Of a DNA stretch of 6,549 bases, positions 5,682 to 6,549 are shown one piece after another. Each line of letters starts with the position of its first letter. Within the stretch, counting starts at the first letter, position 1. The position numbers and the translations under genes were made by a program. This DNA is from an uncultured Porphyromonadaceae bacterium (lineage in GTDB: Bacteria; Bacteroidota; Bacteroidia; Bacteroidales; Muribaculaceae): assembly GCA_905212215.1 (NCBI GenBank), contig CAJMDR010000121.1:1-6549 (forward strand), read 5' to 3'. The notes below the pieces were generated by a model. That model was not told where the DNA came from and did no database searches. It saw only the letters and a program-made list of their open reading frames with translations.

Positions 5682-6068
5682 ATGGCGGAACTCATCATAA
5701 CAGGCCGTATAATACAGAAGCTTGACTTGCAGTCTGGCACCTCTAAGGCCGGCAATCCCTGGCGCAAACAGGAATATGTGCTTGAAACCACCGACAACTA
5801 TCCGAAGCAGATATGTTTCAACTTCTTCGGCGACCGCATAGACCAGAATCCCTTGAACATAGGCGATATGGTAAATGTACACATCGACATCCAGAGCCGC
5901 GAATGGAACGGACGCTGGTACACCGACATCAGCGGCTGGAAGGCTGAGAAAGTTCAGCCGGAAGGAGCAGCTAATGTAGGTCAGCCGGAACCGATGCCTG
6001 CCCCGACCGGAAGCTTTGGACAGCCTGATTTGAATGTCGGCAGCGAGCAGGATGATCTTCCGTTCTGA
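5682..6068 (+). CDS. DUF3127 family protein with SSB-like C-terminal tip
   Basis: This 128-residue protein resembles the small Bacteroidota proteins assigned to DUF3127, as recalled from family style: a leading ITGRIIQKL strand, WRKQEYVLETTDNYPKQICFNFFGDR at about 27-52, and the conserved SREWNGRWYTDISGWKAEKV at 72-91. The pattern of five short beta strands suggests a compact OB-type fold as in single-strand DNA-binding proteins. Residues 92-120 form a Pro/Gly/Gln-rich linker, and the protein ends EQDDLPF, like the acidic DDDIPF tip that SSB uses to recruit partners. A DNA-binding role at replication or repair sites is therefore plausible but unproven. A longer frame begins at a TTG at 5613, which is the -33 box of the promoter. 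The ATG at 5682 is the start that fits both promoter and family. The gene is transcribed divergently from the crp-like gene. Confidence 0.88.
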   Translation: MAELIITGRIIQKLDLQSGTSKAGNPWRKQEYVLETTDNYPKQICFNFFGDRIDQNPLNIGDMVNVHIDIQSREWNGRWYTDISGWKAEKVQPEGAANVGQPEPMPAPTGSFGQPDLNVGSEQDDLPF

Positions 6069-6128
6069 TGCAGTTGCAGAAGTGTGAAGTATATCGGAGA
6101 GAATCACTTCTATGTCATACAACAGGCA

Positions 6129-6153
6129 CGCTTCCATCCATAGGGTGGAAGCG
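6129..6153 (+). terminator. Hairpin, likely terminator after the DUF3127 gene
   Basis: The arms 6129-6139 (CGCTTCCATCC) and 6143-6153 (GGGTGGAAGCG) pair over 11 bp with one G-U pair and a three-base loop. It starts 60 bases after the DUF3127 stop codon. The following bases (GCTTGGTGTGTTTATGG) are only moderately T-rich, so termination may be partial. A weaker dyad, AGAAGTG/CACTTCT at 6078-6084 and 6105-6111, precedes it. Confidence 0.55.
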
Positions 6154-6338
6154 GCTTGGTGTGTTTATGGAGTCTATAAAAAGGAGAGAGGCTTAACTAC
6201 GAAGTCCCCTTTAAAATACGTGTTGAAATAACTTTTCAGCGGTTGGGGTGTTAGATAATAAAGGCAGAGTCTTATAATACATGGGATGATGCTGAAATGA
6301 GAAACAATGAAGTTGTTTCATATACTTTTTCAGACTTA
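6154..6338. other. Intergenic leader before rsfS, no gene seen
   Basis: This AT-rich stretch contains no convincing gene, RNA gene or exact TAnnTTTG promoter. Near misses are TAACTTTT (6229-6236) and TACTTTTT (6323-6330), neither with a TTG at the right distance. The rsfS frame is open back to 6255 and includes an ATG at 6297, which would add 14 residues to RsfS. Together with the preceding bases, the space between the DUF3127 gene and the rsfS ATG is about 270 bases. Confidence 0.6.
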
Positions 6339-6549
6339 ATGATTCAACACTCAGCAACAGACATAAAAGAAATAGTAGCGGAAGCCATCCATGACAAGAA
6401 AGGGAGCGGCATCCGTGTCATAGACCTTTCGGGAATAGAGACAGCACCGGCACATACTTTCATTATCTGTCAGGCCAGAAACCCTATCCAGGTTGCGGCC
6501 GTTGCAGATTCCGTGGTTGATTCTGTTCTTGAGAATGCAGGGCGCAAAC
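6339..6549 (+). CDS. rsfS: Ribosomal silencing factor RsfS (5' part only)
   Basis: RsfS (DUF143/Iojap family) binds ribosomal protein L14 on the large subunit and blocks joining with the small subunit, lowering translation when nutrients run short. About 70 codons are present before the window ends, a little over half of a typical 105-125-residue protein. The translation matches the family order: an N-terminal helix ATDIKEIVAEAIHDKKG, strand IRVIDLSGIE, then AHTFIICQARNPIQVAAVADSVVDSVLENAG. This parallels the conserved DLRGIS-ADYFVICTG-S-RQV-AIAD pattern. The ATG at 6339 gives the usual family N-terminus; an in-frame ATG at 6297 would add MRNNEVVSYTFSDL. In Bacteroidota rsfS commonly precedes ftsH, which would lie outside this window. 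Confidence 0.92.
   Translation, partial: MIQHSATDIKEIVAEAIHDKKGSGIRVIDLSGIETAPAHTFIICQARNPIQVAAVADSVVDSVLENAGRK

Noticed and set aside
5499..6137. A 212-codon minus-strand open frame opposite the DUF3127 gene
   Set aside because: The plus strand has a well-formed promoter, start and recognisable family motifs. The opposite frame runs through the divergent promoter region and resembles no family I know.
6185..6215. AAAGG/CCTTT pairing before rsfS as a riboswitch or tRNA-like fold
   Set aside because: Only five base pairs form, and no conserved riboswitch core or cloverleaf could be recognised.
6273..6278. TATAAT as a sigma70 -10 box before rsfS
   Set aside because: Bacteroidota primary sigma factors do not use this box as the norm, and no TTGACA-like element lies about 17 bases upstream.

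Overview
The window looks like ordinary chromosome from a Bacteroidota bacterium, most likely order Bacteroidales and possibly a Muribaculaceae-type gut commensal. The reasons are balanced base composition, A-rich leaders mostly without Shine-Dalgarno sequences, a DUF3127-type protein and an RsfS of the kind seen in that phylum, and promoters of the phylum-specific form TTG-N19/20-TAnnTTTG. I can place three good promoters of that form and a fourth with a good -7 box only. The family placement is from memory of protein style, not from a search.

From left to right, the minus strand carries peptidyl-tRNA hydrolase (pth, C-terminal end cut by the window edge), ribosomal protein L25/CTC (rplY) with its own promoter and a strong intrinsic terminator, the AAA+ ATPase RarA, a HAD-superfamily phosphatase/phosphomutase 13 bases upstream of rarA and probably co-transcribed with it, a ROK-family sugar kinase ending in a strong hairpin terminator, and a Crp/Fnr-type regulator. 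A divergent intergenic region then separates these from the plus strand, which carries a small DUF3127 protein with an SSB-like acidic tail and the 5' part of rsfS (ribosomal silencing factor).

Functionally this is mostly housekeeping. Pth, L25 and RsfS serve translation. RarA and perhaps the DUF3127 protein serve replication and repair. The ROK kinase, the HAD enzyme and perhaps the Crp-like regulator belong to carbon metabolism. I see no phage, insertion sequence, CRISPR array, tRNA or defence system, and no clearly new system. The points worth a second look are smaller: an 8-bp tandem repeat with extreme C-over-G skew on the transcribed strand directly upstream of the rplY promoter (a possible Rho-loading array), a terminator whose U-tract also forms the -7 box of the next gene, promoters that overrule the longest-ORF starts of two genes, the SSB-like tail on the DUF3127 protein, a Crp-like regulator lacking the canonical cAMP contacts, and a possible N-terminal extension on Pth.
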